DNA of 64,000 nt, from assembly GCF_963678635.1 (NCBI RefSeq), contig NC_087062.1:76128349-76192348 (forward strand), read 5' to 3'. This document shows, piece after piece, positions 47,616-60,076 of the stretch. Numbering within the stretch: the stretch's first letter is position 1; the number at the start of each line of letters is the position of its first letter. This stretch comes from Symsagittifera roscoffensis. Taxonomy: Eukaryota > Xenacoelomorpha > Acoela > Convolutidae. The notes under the pieces are model-generated. The model had not been told where the DNA came from. It saw nothing but the letters and a program-made list of their open reading frames with translations, and searched no databases. Both the position numbers and the translations under genes were made by a program.

Positions 47616-50600
47616 GTGTCGTGTCCCTTCTCCGAAGTGTTGATAACCTTAGCTCAAGTAATTGGACCCATAATTCTAGTGTTAAGACCCTTCGCCAAAG
47701 TGTTGGGACCCTTCGGCAAAGTCTTGGGTCCTTCGCTAAAGTGTTGGGACCCTTCGCTAAAGTGTTGGGACCCTTCGCCAAAGTGTTGGGACCTTGTCTA
47801 AAGTCTTGGGACCTTCGCTAAAGTGTTGGAACCCTTCGCTGAAGTGTTGGGACTTTTCGCTGAAGCGTTGGGACCCTTCGCTAAAGTCTTGTGACCCTTC
47901 GCTAAAGTGTTGGGACCCTTCACCGAAGTGTTGGGAACCTTCGCCGAAGTGTTGGGACCTTTCGCCAAAGTGTTCGGACCCTTCGCTGAAGTGTTGGGTC
48001 CCTTCGCCGAAGTATTGGGACCCTTCGCTAAAGTGTTGGGACCCTTCGCTAAAGTTGCTATCCCAAGACTCAAGTGTTGGGAGCTTAAAATTATATCCCA
48101 GAAGTCAAGTGTTAGGACCCTTAAAATGCTATCCCAGGAGTCAAGTGTTAGGACCCTCAAAATGCTATCCCAAGACTCAAGTGTTGGGACCCTTAAAAAG
48201 CTATCCCAGGAGTCAAGTGTTAGGACCCTTAAAATGCTATCCCAAGGCTCAAGTGTTGGGACCCTTAAAAAGCTATCCCAGGAGTCAAGTGTTAGGACCC
48301 TTGAAATGATATCCCATGACTCAAGTGTTGGGACCCTTAAAATGCTATCACAGGATTGTCACAAGAACTCCTCTATCTTCGTCCAATACCGTAGCTCGAG
48401 TGTTTGGAAACTTTATCCAATATCCCAGTACCTCTTCTGTAACTCCGTTGAAGAATTATCCCGTACCTTAACTCGGTGTCGTGTCCCTTCTCCGAAGTGT
48501 TGATAACCTTAGCTCAAGTAATTGGACCCATAATTCTAGTGTTAAGACCCTTCGCCAAATTGTTGGGACCCTTCGGCAAAGTCTTGGGTCCTTCGCTAAA
48601 GTGTTGGAACCCTTCGCTAAAGTGTTGGGACCCTTCGCCAAAGTGTTGGGACCTTGTCTAAAGTCTTGGGACCCTTCGCTAAAGTGTTGGAACCCTTCGC
48701 CGAAGTGTTGGGACCCTTCGCTGAAGCGTTGGGACCCTTGACTAAAGTCTTGTGACCCTTCGCTAAAGTGTTGGGACCCTTCACCAAAGTGTTGGGAACC
48801 TTCGCCGAAGTGTTGGGACCTTTCGCTGAATTGTTGGGTCCCTTCGCCGAAGTGTTGGGACCCATCGCTAAAGTCTTCCGACCCTTCGCCGAAGTGTTGG
48901 GACCCTTCGCTAAAGTGTTGGGACCCTTCGCTAAAGTTGCTATCACAAGACTCAAGTGTTGGGAGCTTAAAATGATATCCCAGAAGTCAAGTGTTAGGAC
49001 CCTTAAAATGCTATCCCAGGAGTCAAGTGTTAGGACCCTCAAAATGCTATCCCAAGACTCAAGTGTTGGGACCCTTAAAAAGCTATCCCAGGAGTCAAGT
49101 GTTAGGACCCTTAAAATGATATCCCAAGGCTCAAGTGTTGGGACCCTTAAAAAGCTATCCCAGGAGTCAAGTGTTAGGACCCTTGAAATGCTATCACATG
49201 ACTCAAGTGTTGGGACCCTTAAAATGCTATCACAGGATTGTCACAAGAACTCCTCTATCTTCATCCAATACCGTAGCTCGAGTGTTTGGAAACTTTATCC
49301 AATATCCCAGTACCTCTTCTGTAACTCCGTTGAAGAATTATCCCGTACCTTAACTCGGTGTCGTGTCCCTTCTCCGAAGTGTTGATAACCTTAGCTCAAG
49401 TAATTGGACCCATAATTCTAGTGTTAAGACCCTTCGCCAAAGTGTTGGGACCTTTCGCCAAAATCTTGAATCCTTCGCTAAAGTGTTGGGACCCTTCGCT
49501 AAAGTGTTGGGACCCTTCGCCAAAGTGTTGGGACCTTGTCTAAAGTCTTGGGACCCTTCGCTAAAGTGTTGGAACCCTTCGCTGAAGTGTTGGGACCCTT
49601 CGCTGAAGCGTTGGGACCCTTCACTAAAGTCTTGTGACCCTTCGCTGAAGTGTTGGGACCCTTCACCGAAGTGTTGGGAACCTTCGCCGAAGTGTTGGGA
49701 CCTTTCGCCAAATGGTTCGGACCCTTCGCTGAAGTGTTGGGTCCCTTCGCCGAAGTATTGGGACCCTTCGCTAAAGTGTTGGGACCCTTCGCTAAAGTTG
49801 CTATCACAAGACTCAAGTGTTGGGAGCTTAAAATGATATCCCAGAAGTCAAGTGTTAGGACCCTTAAAATGCTATCCCAGGAGTCAAGTGTTAGGACCCT
49901 CAAAATGCTATCCCAAGACTCAAGTGTTGGGAGCTTAAAATGATATCCCAGAAGTCAAGTGTTAGGACCCTTAAAATGCTATCCCAGGAGTCAAGTGTTA
50001 GGACCCTCAAAATGCTATCCCAAGACTCAAGTGTTGGGACCCTTAAAAAGCTATCCCAGGAGTCAAGTGTTAGGACCCTTAAAATGCTATCCCAAGGCTC
50101 AAGTGTTGGGACCCTTAAAAAGCTATCCCAGGAGTCAAGTGTTAGGACCCTTGAAATGATATCCCATGACTCAAGTGTTGGGACCCTTAAAATGCTATCA
50201 CAGGATTGTCACAAGAACTCCTCTATCTTCATCCAATACCGTAGCTCGAGTGTTTGGAAACTTTATCCAATATCCCAGTACCTCTTCTGTAACTCCGTTG
50301 AAGAATTATCCCGTACCTTAACTCGGTGTCGTGTCCCTTCTCCGAAGTGTTGATAACCTTAGCTCAAGTAATTGGACCCATAATTCTAGTGTTAAGACCC
50401 TTCGCCAAAGTGTTGGGACCCTTCGGCAAAGTCTTGGGTCCTTCGCTAAAGTGTTGGAAACCTTCGCTAAAGTGTTGGGACCCTTCGCCAAAGTGTTGGG
50501 ACCTTGTCTAAAGTCTTGGGACCCTTCGCTAAAGTGTTGGAACCCTTCGCCGAAGTGTTGGGACCCTTCGCTGAAGCGTTGGGACCCTTCACTAAAGTCT

Positions 50601-51924
50601 TGTGACCCTTCGCTAAAGTGTTGGGACCCTTCACCGAAGTGTTGGGAACCTTCGCCGAAGTGTTGGGACCTTTCGCTGAATTGTTGGGTCCCTTCGCCGA
50701 AGTGTTGGGACCCATCGCTAAAGTCTTCCGACCCTTCGCCGAAGTGTTGGGACCCTTCGCTAAAGTGTTGGGACCCTTCGCTAAAGTTGCTATCACAAGA
50801 CTCAAGTGTTGGGAGCTTAAAATGATATCCCAGAAGTCAAGTGTTAGGACCCTTAAAATGCTATCCCAGGAGTCAAGTGTTAGGACCCTCAAAATGCTAT
50901 CCCAAGACTCAAGTGTTGGGACCCTTAAAAAGCTATCCCAGGAGTCAAGTGTTAGGACCCTTAAAATGCTATCCCAAGGCTCAAGTGTTGGGACCCTTAA
51001 AAAGCTATCCCAGGAGTCAAGTGTTAGGACCCTTGAAATGCTATCACATGACTCAAGTGTTGGGACCCTTAAAATGCTATCACAGGATTGTCACAAGAAC
51101 TCCTCTATCTTCATCCAATACCGTAGCTCGAGTGTTTGGAAACTTTATCCAATATCCCAGTACCTCTTCTGTAACTCCGTTGAAGAATTATCCCGTACCT
51201 TAACTCGGTGTCGTGTCCCTTCTCCGAAGTGTTGATAACCTTAGCTCAAGTAATTGGACCCATAATTCTAGTGTTAAGACCCTTCGCCAAAGTGTTGGGA
51301 CCCTTCGCCAAAATCTTGAATCCTTCGCTAAAGTGTTGGGACCCTTCGCTAAAGTGTTGGGACCCTTCGCCAAAGTGTTGGGACCTTGTCTAAAGTCTTG
51401 GGACCCTTCGCTAAAGTGTTGGAACCCTTCGCTGAAGTGTTGGGACCCTTCGCTGAAGCGTTGGGACCCTTCACTAAAGTCTTGTGACCCTTCGCTGAAG
51501 TGTTGGGACCCTTCACCGAAGTGTTGGGAACCTTCGCCGAAGTGTTGGGACCTTTCGCCAAATGGTTCGGACCCTTCGCTGAAGTGTTGGGTCCCTTCGC
51601 CGAAGTATTGGGACCCTTCGCTAAAGTGTTGGGACCCTTCGCTAAAGTTGCTATCACAAGACTCAAGTGTTGGGAGCTTAAAATGATATCCCAGAAGTCA
51701 AGTGTTAGGACCCTTAAAATGCTATCCCAGGAGTCAAGTGTTAGGACCCTCAAAATGCTATCCCAAGACTCAAGTGTTGGGACCCTTAAAATTTTATCCC
51801 AGGATTGCCAAAATAACTCCTCTATCCTCATGCAATACCGTAGCTCGAGTGTTTGGAAATTTTATCCACTATCCCAGTACCTCTTCTGTAACTCCGTTGA
51901 AGAGTTTTCCCGTACCTTAACTCG
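47616..51924 (+). repeat. Expanded sub-array with long 36-mer tracts
   Basis: Five consecutive units (860, 882, 968, 882 and 717 bp) share private features: the header variant TAGTGTTAAGACCC, a connector ending GTTGGGAGCTTAAAATGAT, and 36-mer tracts lengthened to about eight copies by alternation of CTATCCCAGGAGTC and CTATCCCAAGGCTC monomers. The 968-bp unit carries an additional ~100-bp partial repeat of the 36-mer tract near 49828-49930. The pair 49358/51208 recurs at an offset of 1,850 bases, evidence of recent dimer amplification. Confidence 0.85.
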
Positions 51925-54900
51925 GTGTCGTGTCCCTTCTCCAAAGTGTTGATAACCTTAGCTCAAGTAAATGGACCCATAGCTCTAGCGTTGGGACCCC
52001 TCGCCAAAGTGTTGGGACCCTTCGCCAACGTCTTGGGTCATTTGCTAAAGTGTTGGGTCCCTTCGCTAAAGTGTTGGGACCCTTCGCCAAAGTGTTGGGA
52101 CCTTGTCTAAAGTCTTGGGACCCTTCGCTAAAGTGTTGGAACCCTTCGCTGAAGTGTTGGGACCCTTCGCTGAAGCGTTGGGACCCTTCACTAAAGTCTT
52201 GTGACCCTTCGCTAAAGTGTTGGGACCCTTCACCGAAGTGTTGGGAACCTTCGCCGAAGTGTTGGGACCTTTCGCCAAAGTGTTCGGACCCTTCGCTGAA
52301 GTGTTGGGTCCCTTCGCCGAAGTATTGGGACCCTTCGCTAAAGTGTTGGGACCCTTCGCTAAAGTTGCTATCACAAGACTCAAGTGTTGGGAGCTTAAAA
52401 TGATATCCCAGAAGTCAAGTGTTAGGACCCTTAAAATGCTATCCCAGGAGTCAAGTGTTAGGACCCTCAAAATGCTATCCCAAGACTCAAGTGTTGGGAC
52501 CCTTAAAATGTTATCCCAGGATTGCCAAAAGAACTCCTCTATCCTCATGCAATACCGTAGCTCGAGTGTTTGGAAATTTTATCCACTATCCCAGTACCTC
52601 TTCTGTAACTCCGTTGAAGAATTTTCCCGTACCTTAACTCGGTGTCGTGTCCCTTCTCCAAAGTGTTGATAACCTTAGCTCAAGTAAATGGACCCATAGC
52701 TCTAGTGTTGGGACCCTTCGCCAAAGTGTTGGGACCCTTCGCCAACGTCTTGGGTCATTCGCTAAAGTGTTGGGCCCCTTCGACAAAGTATTGGGACCCA
52801 TCGCTAAAGTCTTGGGACCCTTCGCCAAAGTGTTGGGACCCTTCTCTAAAGTCTTGGGACCCTTCGCTAAAGTGTTGGAACCCTTCGCTGAAGTGTTGGG
52901 ACCCTTCACCGAAGTGTTGGGAACCTTCGCCGAAGTGATGGGACCTTTCACCAAAGTTCGCTGAATTGTTGGTTTCCTTCGCCGAAGTGTTGGGACCCAT
53001 CGCTAAAGTCTTCCGACCCTTCGCTTAAGTGTTGGGACCCTTCGCTAAAGTTGCTATCCCAAAGCTCAAGTGTTGGGACCCTTAAAATGATATCCCAGGA
53101 GTCAAGTGTTAGGACCCTTAAAATGCTATCCCAGATGTCAAGTGTTAGGACCCTTAAAATGCTATCCCAAGACTCAAGTGTTGGGACCCTTAAAATACTA
53201 TCCAAGGATTGCCACAAGAACTCCTCTATCCTCATCCAATACCGTAGCTCGAGTGTGTGGAAACTTTATCCACTATCCCAGTACCTCTTCTGTAACTCCG
53301 TTGAAGAGTTTTCCCGTACCTTAACTCGGTGTCGTGTCCCTTCTCCAAAGTGTTGATAACCTTAGCTCAAGTAATTGGACCCATAGCTCTAGTGTTGGGA
53401 CCCTTCGCCAAAGTGTTGGGACCCTTCGCCAAAGTCTTGGGTCCTTCGCTAAAGTGTTGGGACCCTTCGCTAAAGTGTTGGGACCCTTCGACAAAGTATT
53501 GGGACAATTCGCTAAAGTGTTGGAATCCTTCGCTGAAGTGTTGGGACCCTTCGCTGAAGCGTTGGGACCCTTCGCTAAAGTCTTGCGACCCTTCGTCAAA
53601 GTGTTGAGACCCTTCGCCGAAGTGTGGGGAACCTTCACTAAAGTTTTGGGACCCTTCGCTTAAGGATTGGGACCGTTCGACCAAGTGTTGGGGCCGTTAA
53701 ATTGCTATCCCACGGCTCAAGTGTTGGGACCCTTAAAAAGCTATCCCAGGAGTCAAGTGTTAGAACCCTTGAAATGCTATCCCATGACTCAAGTGTTGGG
53801 ACCCTTAAAAAGCTATCCCAGGATTGTCACAAGAACTCATCTATCCTCATCCAAGACCGTAGCTCGAGTGTTTGGAAACTTTATCCACTATCCCAGTACC
53901 TCTTCTGTAACTCCGTTGAAGAATTTTCCCGTACTTTAACTCGGTGTCGTGTCCCTTCTCCGAAGTGTTGATAACCTTAGCTCAAGTAATCGGACCCATA
54001 GCTCTAGTGTTGGGACCCTTCGCCAAAGTGTTGGGACCCTTTGCCAAAGTATTGGGACCCTACGCTAAAGTCTTTGGACCCTTCGCCAAAGTGTTCGGAC
54101 CCTTCGCCGAAGTGTTGGGACCCTTCACTAAAGTGTTGGGACCCTTCGCATAAGGGTTGGGACCGTTCGACCATGTGCTGGGACCCTTAAATTGCTATCC
54201 CAAGGCTCAAGTGTTGGGACCCTAAAAATGCTATCCCAGGATTGCCACAAGAACTCCTCTATCCTCATCCAAGACCGTAGCTCGAGTGTTTGGAAACTTT
54301 ATCCACTATCCCAGTACCTCTTCTGTAACTCCGTTGAAGAATTTTCCCGTACCTTAACTCGGTGTCGTGTCCCTTCTCCGAAGTGTTGATAACCTTAGCT
54401 CAAGTAATTGGACCCATAGCTCTAGTGTTGGGACCCTTCGCCAAAGTGTTGGGACCCTTCGCCAAAGTCTTGGGTCCTTCGCCAAAGTGTTGGGACCCTT
54501 CGCTAAAGTGTTGGGACCCTTCGCTAAAGTGTTGGAACCCTTCGCTGAAGTGTGGGGACCCTTCGACAAAGTATTGAGACCCTTCGCTAAAGTCTTAGGA
54601 CCCTTCGCCAAAGTGTTGGGACCCTTCTCTAAAGTCTTGGGACCCTTCGCTAAATGGTTGGAACCCTTCGCTGAAGTGTTGGGACCCTTCGCTGAAGCGT
54701 GGGACCCTTCGTCGAAGTGTTGGGAACCTTCGCCGAAGTGTTGGGACCTTTCGCCAAAGTGTTCGGACCCTTCGCTGAAGTGTTGGGTCCCTTCGCCGAA
54801 ATGTTGGGACCCATCGCTAAAGTCTTCCGACCCTTCGCTAAAGTGTTGGGACCCATCGCTAAAATTGCTATCCCAAGGCTCAAAGGTTGGAACCCTCAAA

Positions 54901-55444
54901 ATGCTATCCCAGGAGTCAAGTGTTAGGACCCTTAAAATGCTATCTCAAGACTCAAGTGTTGGGACCCTTAAAACACTGTCCCAGGATTGCCACAAGAACT
55001 CTTTTATCGTCATCCAATACCGTAGCTCAAGTCTTTGGAAAATTTATCCACTATCCCAGTACCTCTTCTGTAACTCCGTTGAAGAATTTTCCCGTACCTT
55101 AACTCGAGTGTTGGAATGATTTTTCCACTAGCCTAGTACCACCTCTAGAGCTCGTGTAAAAATTTCCCCAAAACCCGGTTTTGTTAAACAAATTTTATTG
55201 AGTTTCCCTGAAACTCCCTTTCTTTCTTAAACCAAATGCAAATGGAGATACAGTTTACTTTTAGGTTTTTTCTGTGGTTGCAGATGCACCAATACTTTAT
55301 TAAAAAGATGAAAACCGAAAACAATAAAAACCAGTTTATAAAAACAAGAAAAACAAGAAAAAATCTATGTACCCAAAAATTATTGGCGACAATGGCTATC
55401 TTTCGAAAAAATTGTCTGGTACCTGATTGTCACACCTTATTCCT

Positions 55445-55457
55445 CCCCCCCCCCCCC
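55445..55457 (+). repeat. Homopolymer C13
   Basis: The counterpart of the C15 run at 20683-20697. Confidence 0.95.
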
Positions 55458-56537
55458 TGTTAACGTTCTTATGGGGCTTTCACCTCTTGGGTTCCAAAAA
55501 CTGTCTATTTCCAATTCCCCGCCCGATCCGGCCAGGTTACCTACCATAATTACAGTTTACTATCGTTTACCATCACGTTGCCACTCTTGTCTTGAGCCTG
55601 TGACTAGATGATCTAATGTAACAAAATCGACGAAGCCCCCCTTTTTACAATTTTCAACCACCAACCTCTATCTTAACCAGCCCCGCTTCTAATCTTCCCC
55701 CTATCTAGTCCCCCTGTTAAGCCAAAAAATACCTTAAGCGCGATGGGTGCTAAACCTCACAAGAGAAAAACCGTAGAACCTGTTTCCAACCTCTGCTCAA
55801 TCAAAAACGTTTCCTCAAAACAGTGGGATTTCGCTTAATCACATTTACACTTATCTCCTAAAGTATAAAATGGATTTTAACGATACCCGTTAGACGAAAC
55901 CGAACACTTTGTGATCCCTTCTCACTTATGTACTGCTCTGGTCACGCTGCTGGTAGTCTCTACCCAGTCGCGTGTCCCCTGCTTCCCGTCCTGAGAACCA
56001 GTTGGCCACTTGCCTGGTCACCTGCTCCAATCAAGTCTCCCAGTGGTCCACCAAGGTTGCAAGGCTATCTGTAACCCTTTCATCGCCCTCAACTCGGGCA
56101 CCTAATTCACGTTGCTGATATGATCGAGACGATCAGTCTTATTGAAAACAGTATCAGTATAACATTTTAATTTATATAAAGGTTTGATCCATCTAATCTG
56201 AAAACCAAAGCCATTGTGCTTTTTGAATTTTTACGGTTTTTTGTTCCTATTTCTATTCTTTTTCGTTTTTTGTTTCACTTTTTGTCTTTCACTCGTTTCT
56301 TGTCCCCCTAGTGGCCCCCCTACTCGGTTAGCTAGGCCTCGTTTCGGAAAGTGCACCGGGAAATTTTCTCGAGTTTTTAAAAAAGATATCACGGTACAAC
56401 CAGAAGGTGGACACGTTCCCGTTGAACCTTTCCACCGGTACTCTAGAATGGGCATGTAGCCTGGAGCTGCTTCAAGTAGGTTTGATCCCGTAGTCTTGAT
56501 GTCGTAAAGACACCCAGGAGCGCCATAAAAACAATAT

Positions 56538-56637
56538 GTAACAGTCGCCTACTTAAGTCACATAGGAGTCTAAGAAAAATAGGCTCTATAACTATTGGCT
56601 CAAGAGTCAGGGACACTATCTCTTGTGTTTTTCTACC
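56538..56637 (+). repeat. Dispersed ~100-bp repeat, right spacer copy
   Basis: Third copy of the sequence at 5975-6075 (inverted) and 21795-21894. Its TAAGAAAAATAGG and TACCTCA words are closer to the 5975-6075 copy than those of the left spacer are. Confidence 0.8.
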
Positions 56638-59037
56638 TCATGCGGCCGTGTTGTGATGGTATATGCTAGTCCTGAAATTGTTCATTTTTCATACAAGGCT
56701 TTTAGTCGTTAGCTTTTTTGCTTTAACTCTCTTCGGATTTAGTTTGGTTTTAATTAGTTTTTAGATTCAGTTTCAGTATTAAATAATTTTTCAAGATTCT
56801 CTCTGTTCAAAACAAAACAAAAAGGTTGACTCTATGTCAGACCATTTAAATTTTTTCATGGACTTCTTTCTATGGACTGTAAGGGAAGGCAATCTTTCCT
56901 TATTGAATTAGAAATGTTTATAATATGGCATATTTTCAGCCTCTCATACACATGATAAGCAACAATTTTGGTTTTGGTGTGTGACATTCGACCAGAAACT
57001 ATCAAAATGCAAGTTTGAATTCGAATTTTTATTGTGACATTGGTGTGGGAAGATTAATGGTTTAAACGAATTAGTGGTCTTAATCGTTCTTTTTGACGAA
57101 CGCGGAAGGGTTGATTTGGACTGAGATGTTAACTTTTGAAAAATTTGTTCCAAAAGAAAGACACGTGACAACGTCCAAATTTTGCGCCATCTGAAAACTG
57201 CGAAGAGAAACAAAACAACAGAATTCGTTGAGAAACACGGTGAAAAACATTTGTGAGAGACACATGTGTGCCGCTACAATCGTAACAACACGATTCCCGA
57301 GAACCAGGAAGGGTATTGGGACGACGTGTTTAGCCTTCCGAGAAGAAATAAGAGCGTTATTTGCCCGGATTCCAGAATCCGGAGGGATCTCGGGAGAAAA
57401 CTGTAACTCTCTGTTTTATGAACTTTTAGCTTCTGGTGATGTCCTGAATTGAATTATTAACATCTATTTTTGTTTTCAGATTATAACAAGCTACAAATTA
57501 ATGGAAAGGGTTGATCCATCTACGATGGAGATGATGATTTTTATCTACTGAACAAAAACAATAGTAATATAATAAATAAGTAGTAGCTCTATTTTTAGGA
57601 GTGACCTCGTGGTCTGGCAATACTGAGACCCAGCCATGAGCTCACTATTTCTGCATGTAATTAAGTTAATTAGAGCGTTCTGATCAAAGCTGGAAACAGT
57701 AACATTTTTGTCGACCCGATATTAAATAGACAACCAAAAGAACTGGCTTTGGCGGAGACGGTGAAAAGCATGTAGAGCTGTGTTTAGACGCTGGCCAGTC
57801 GTTTTAGAACCTGGCTTTACTTTGCGTCGATATGTACTTCCGGGCGAATGTTACATAGGTGTTTTTATGGCGCTCCTGGGTAATATTTTTTACCATCATG
57901 ACTGGCAGAACCGTTAACCAGCACTCAGCGCCGAGCGGATGCTCAAAAAAAGGCCCTAAAGCACCGGGGCGGAAGGGTAGTTCGGAACGCGGAAGCCTTC
58001 CAGATTCCCGAAAATAGCTTTTTTTTAACCTAGTTAAGACCAAAAATTCACGTACCAGGAAGGGTACTATGAAGGGGGAAGGGGGAAGGGGGATTGGCCG
58101 TCCCGTCGTTCTCTGAGAGGTTTGTGACCAAAAACACTTTAAGAGATACAAGAAATCAAACAGAAAGTAGCATAGTACCTAAAAAAAATTAACCGAAAAA
58201 CCAAAAAGAGTATAAAAATTTAAAATCAGTAGAAATCATCCCCCCAGACGAGATGTGATCTGAGCCTCCCGGTTGTTGTTATTAGATATATTGTTGTTAC
58301 AGGCATTTATATCAGTCAGGACGTTACGATCAATTTAGTGACCCGTTTCTGGTGTTTGTAGTGTAGGGTTATTTGAGTATTTGAGCAATTCAGTGCAAAG
58401 AGCAACAAAAAGGGGCTCAAGGACAACAACAAATGAGTGTTGGGTATCGTTAACAAGTTTTGTATCCCTTTTGGTACAAAAGTTAAGATATAAATCTGTT
58501 GGTGCTCGACAGTGATTGCACTGAAGTGACCCTCCACCGAGTTGCGAATTTCCGAGTTAAGCACCTTAATTCGGATATTGGACAAACCCGAAGAAGTATA
58601 CTCTTACTAATTTATACAGCCTATATTAATACTCCTATACCGTTTTTCAGTGAAAAACACAGTAAGCAGACCGGTTTTTAGGGTCATAATATCGATATCT
58701 TTTGAAACGGAAAAAAAGAGCTAAGTTAGTGAGTTACATCGTAACTATACTAGTATAATAGGTGGAACCGATTAATTTTAGTTCGTAAGTGGTTGGAACT
58801 GATTGGGTACCAAAAACCGAATTTTCTTGATTTTTGAAAAAACGAAACACTACAAAATAAGAAATTTTTTAAAAATTTTTGCGTTAGGACAAAAAAAATT
58901 GTTGTTCGGACAACTTTCACTAGTGAATCGACAGATTTTAAGATCCGTTTGCCAATAACTTTCCGGGTTACAGTGAAATCGAACTTAACGTGATTGATTT
59001 AGTGGATTTATCAATCCGGAAGAGTCCAAATAGCATT

Positions 59038-59689
59038 GTTTTTGGCGAATTTTTTTTTCAGTTGGAACATTTTTGATCGAGTTTTTTTGCATTGAACTAG
59101 AAAAGTATAGGCCGTCTGAGCTCGGATCAATAAAAATAAGAATTGCGAAAACGTTAGGCGGAACCTATAAGAGATATTTTTTTTTTGCTCTAGAAAAAAG
59201 ACATTTTGGTTAATAACTTTGGAACTACTGGACAGATCCAGTTGATCTTGGTACCATTAGATTAGAACTTAGGTGAGCTTACTCATAGAGCCTTCAATTA
59301 TCCGAAAAAATAAACGTAAATTTTTTTAAGGTTGTGTTTAGCAAAATTACCAATTTGTGAAGGTAGACCCTTCACATTTTGTGAAAAAAATTTTTCTGGA
59401 AAACCCTTTTACCCGTACCAAAGGGTAGAAACTGTTGAATAAGGCAATTTTACGCTGTTGTAGACAAAAAGAGAGGCCTATAAGATGATAGTCGAATCAA
59501 GACTAAGCTAGTTATAAGACCCTTCACAGTTAAGTGTCAAATAGGCAGCTTAGCTTCAATCCATAAGGGTCTAAGGCCGGAATACACCATTCCTAGTTAA
59601 TTAATATAGCATAACAGACTCGGAGACCGTATCGGGAAGGGTCTCGGGTGAAATTTTTAAAAGTCCCGGCAAAGTTTTTTACAAACCCG
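59038..59689. other. A+T-rich non-coding flank of the repeat domain
   Basis: This sequence begins where satellite follows the spacer in the other four copies. It has long T and A runs and no supported gene or repeat. Confidence 0.6.
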
Positions 59690-60076
59690 GAGGGTTCCCG
59701 ATCCGGAAGGGTCCTATTTTTGAAAATCCGGAAGGGTCCGATTTTCACCAATCCGGAAGGTTCCCGTTTTTGCCAATCCGGAAGGGTCCTAATTTTGCCA
59801 ATCTGGAAGGGTCCCAAATTTTTCCAATCCGGAGGGGCTCCCAATTTTGCCAATCCAGAAGCTTCCCGTTTTTGCCAATCCGGAAGGGTCCTATTTTTGC
59901 CAATCCGGAAGGGTCCCAATTTTGCCAATCAGGAGGCGTCCTATTTTCACCAATTCGGAAGGGTCCTAATTTTGCCAAATCGGAAGGGTGCTAATTTTGC
60001 CAATCTGGAAGGGTCCTAATATTGCCAACTCGGAAGGGTCCTAATTTTGCCAATCCGGAAAGGTCTTATTTTTGTC
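59690..60076 (+). repeat. ~25-bp minisatellite
   Basis: About 15 tandem copies of a unit near CCAATCCGGAAG + GGTCCTAATTTTG, with 23-27-base length variants. Its core GGAAGGGTCCCAA closely resembles GCGAAGGGTCCCAAC in the complement of the 21-bp satellite monomer. Open frames across it on both strands (NPEGSRF and GPFRIGK types) are repeat artefacts. Confidence 0.9.

Larger units (their letters stand above)
35491..55159 (+). repeat. Satellite block B: 21-bp/36-bp higher-order repeat array
   Basis: This is 19.7 kb of the same satellite. Headers fall near 36825, 37544, 38222, 38772, 39553, 40231, 41085, 41918, 43374, 43985, 44704, 45315, 47616, 48476, 49358, 50326, 51208, 51925, 52642, 53329, 53944 and 54362, with a few more between. 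Units run from about 0.42 to 0.97 kb and often repeat as dimers (611 + 719; 882 + 968). The first ~1.3 kb is a further copy of the 3.7-kb unit's satellite. The last ~0.75 kb closely matches the end of block A, including the diverged extra tail. Confidence 0.95.
55160..59037 (+). repeat. Full-length satellite spacer, right copy
   Basis: This is the second full copy of the ~4-kb spacer, in the same orientation and the same position after a satellite block as 20396-24383. It differs by two deletions: about 48 bases near 57262 and about 37 bases near 58691 (the segment around GATCCCCCCACGAATCGCG). It also carries small substitutions and C13 in place of C15. It ends at AATAGCATTGTT and continues into non-satellite DNA, the only copy to do so, and may therefore preserve the original flank. 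No gene is supported. Confidence 0.85.

Noticed and set aside
10397-55159. Dozens of open frames of 60-293 residues in the satellite, on both strands
   Set aside because: They are 7- and 12-residue repeats forced by monomer lengths divisible by three, begin at GTG/TTG codons, and are cut in every header.
10397-55159. CRISPR-like arrays
   Set aside because: The repeats are contiguous monomers without unique spacers, and the setting is eukaryotic.
10397-55159. Telomere repeat or telomere-like function
   Set aside because: No TTAGGC, TTAGGG or similar short telomeric run is visible anywhere in the window, and the array is internal with unique DNA on both sides.
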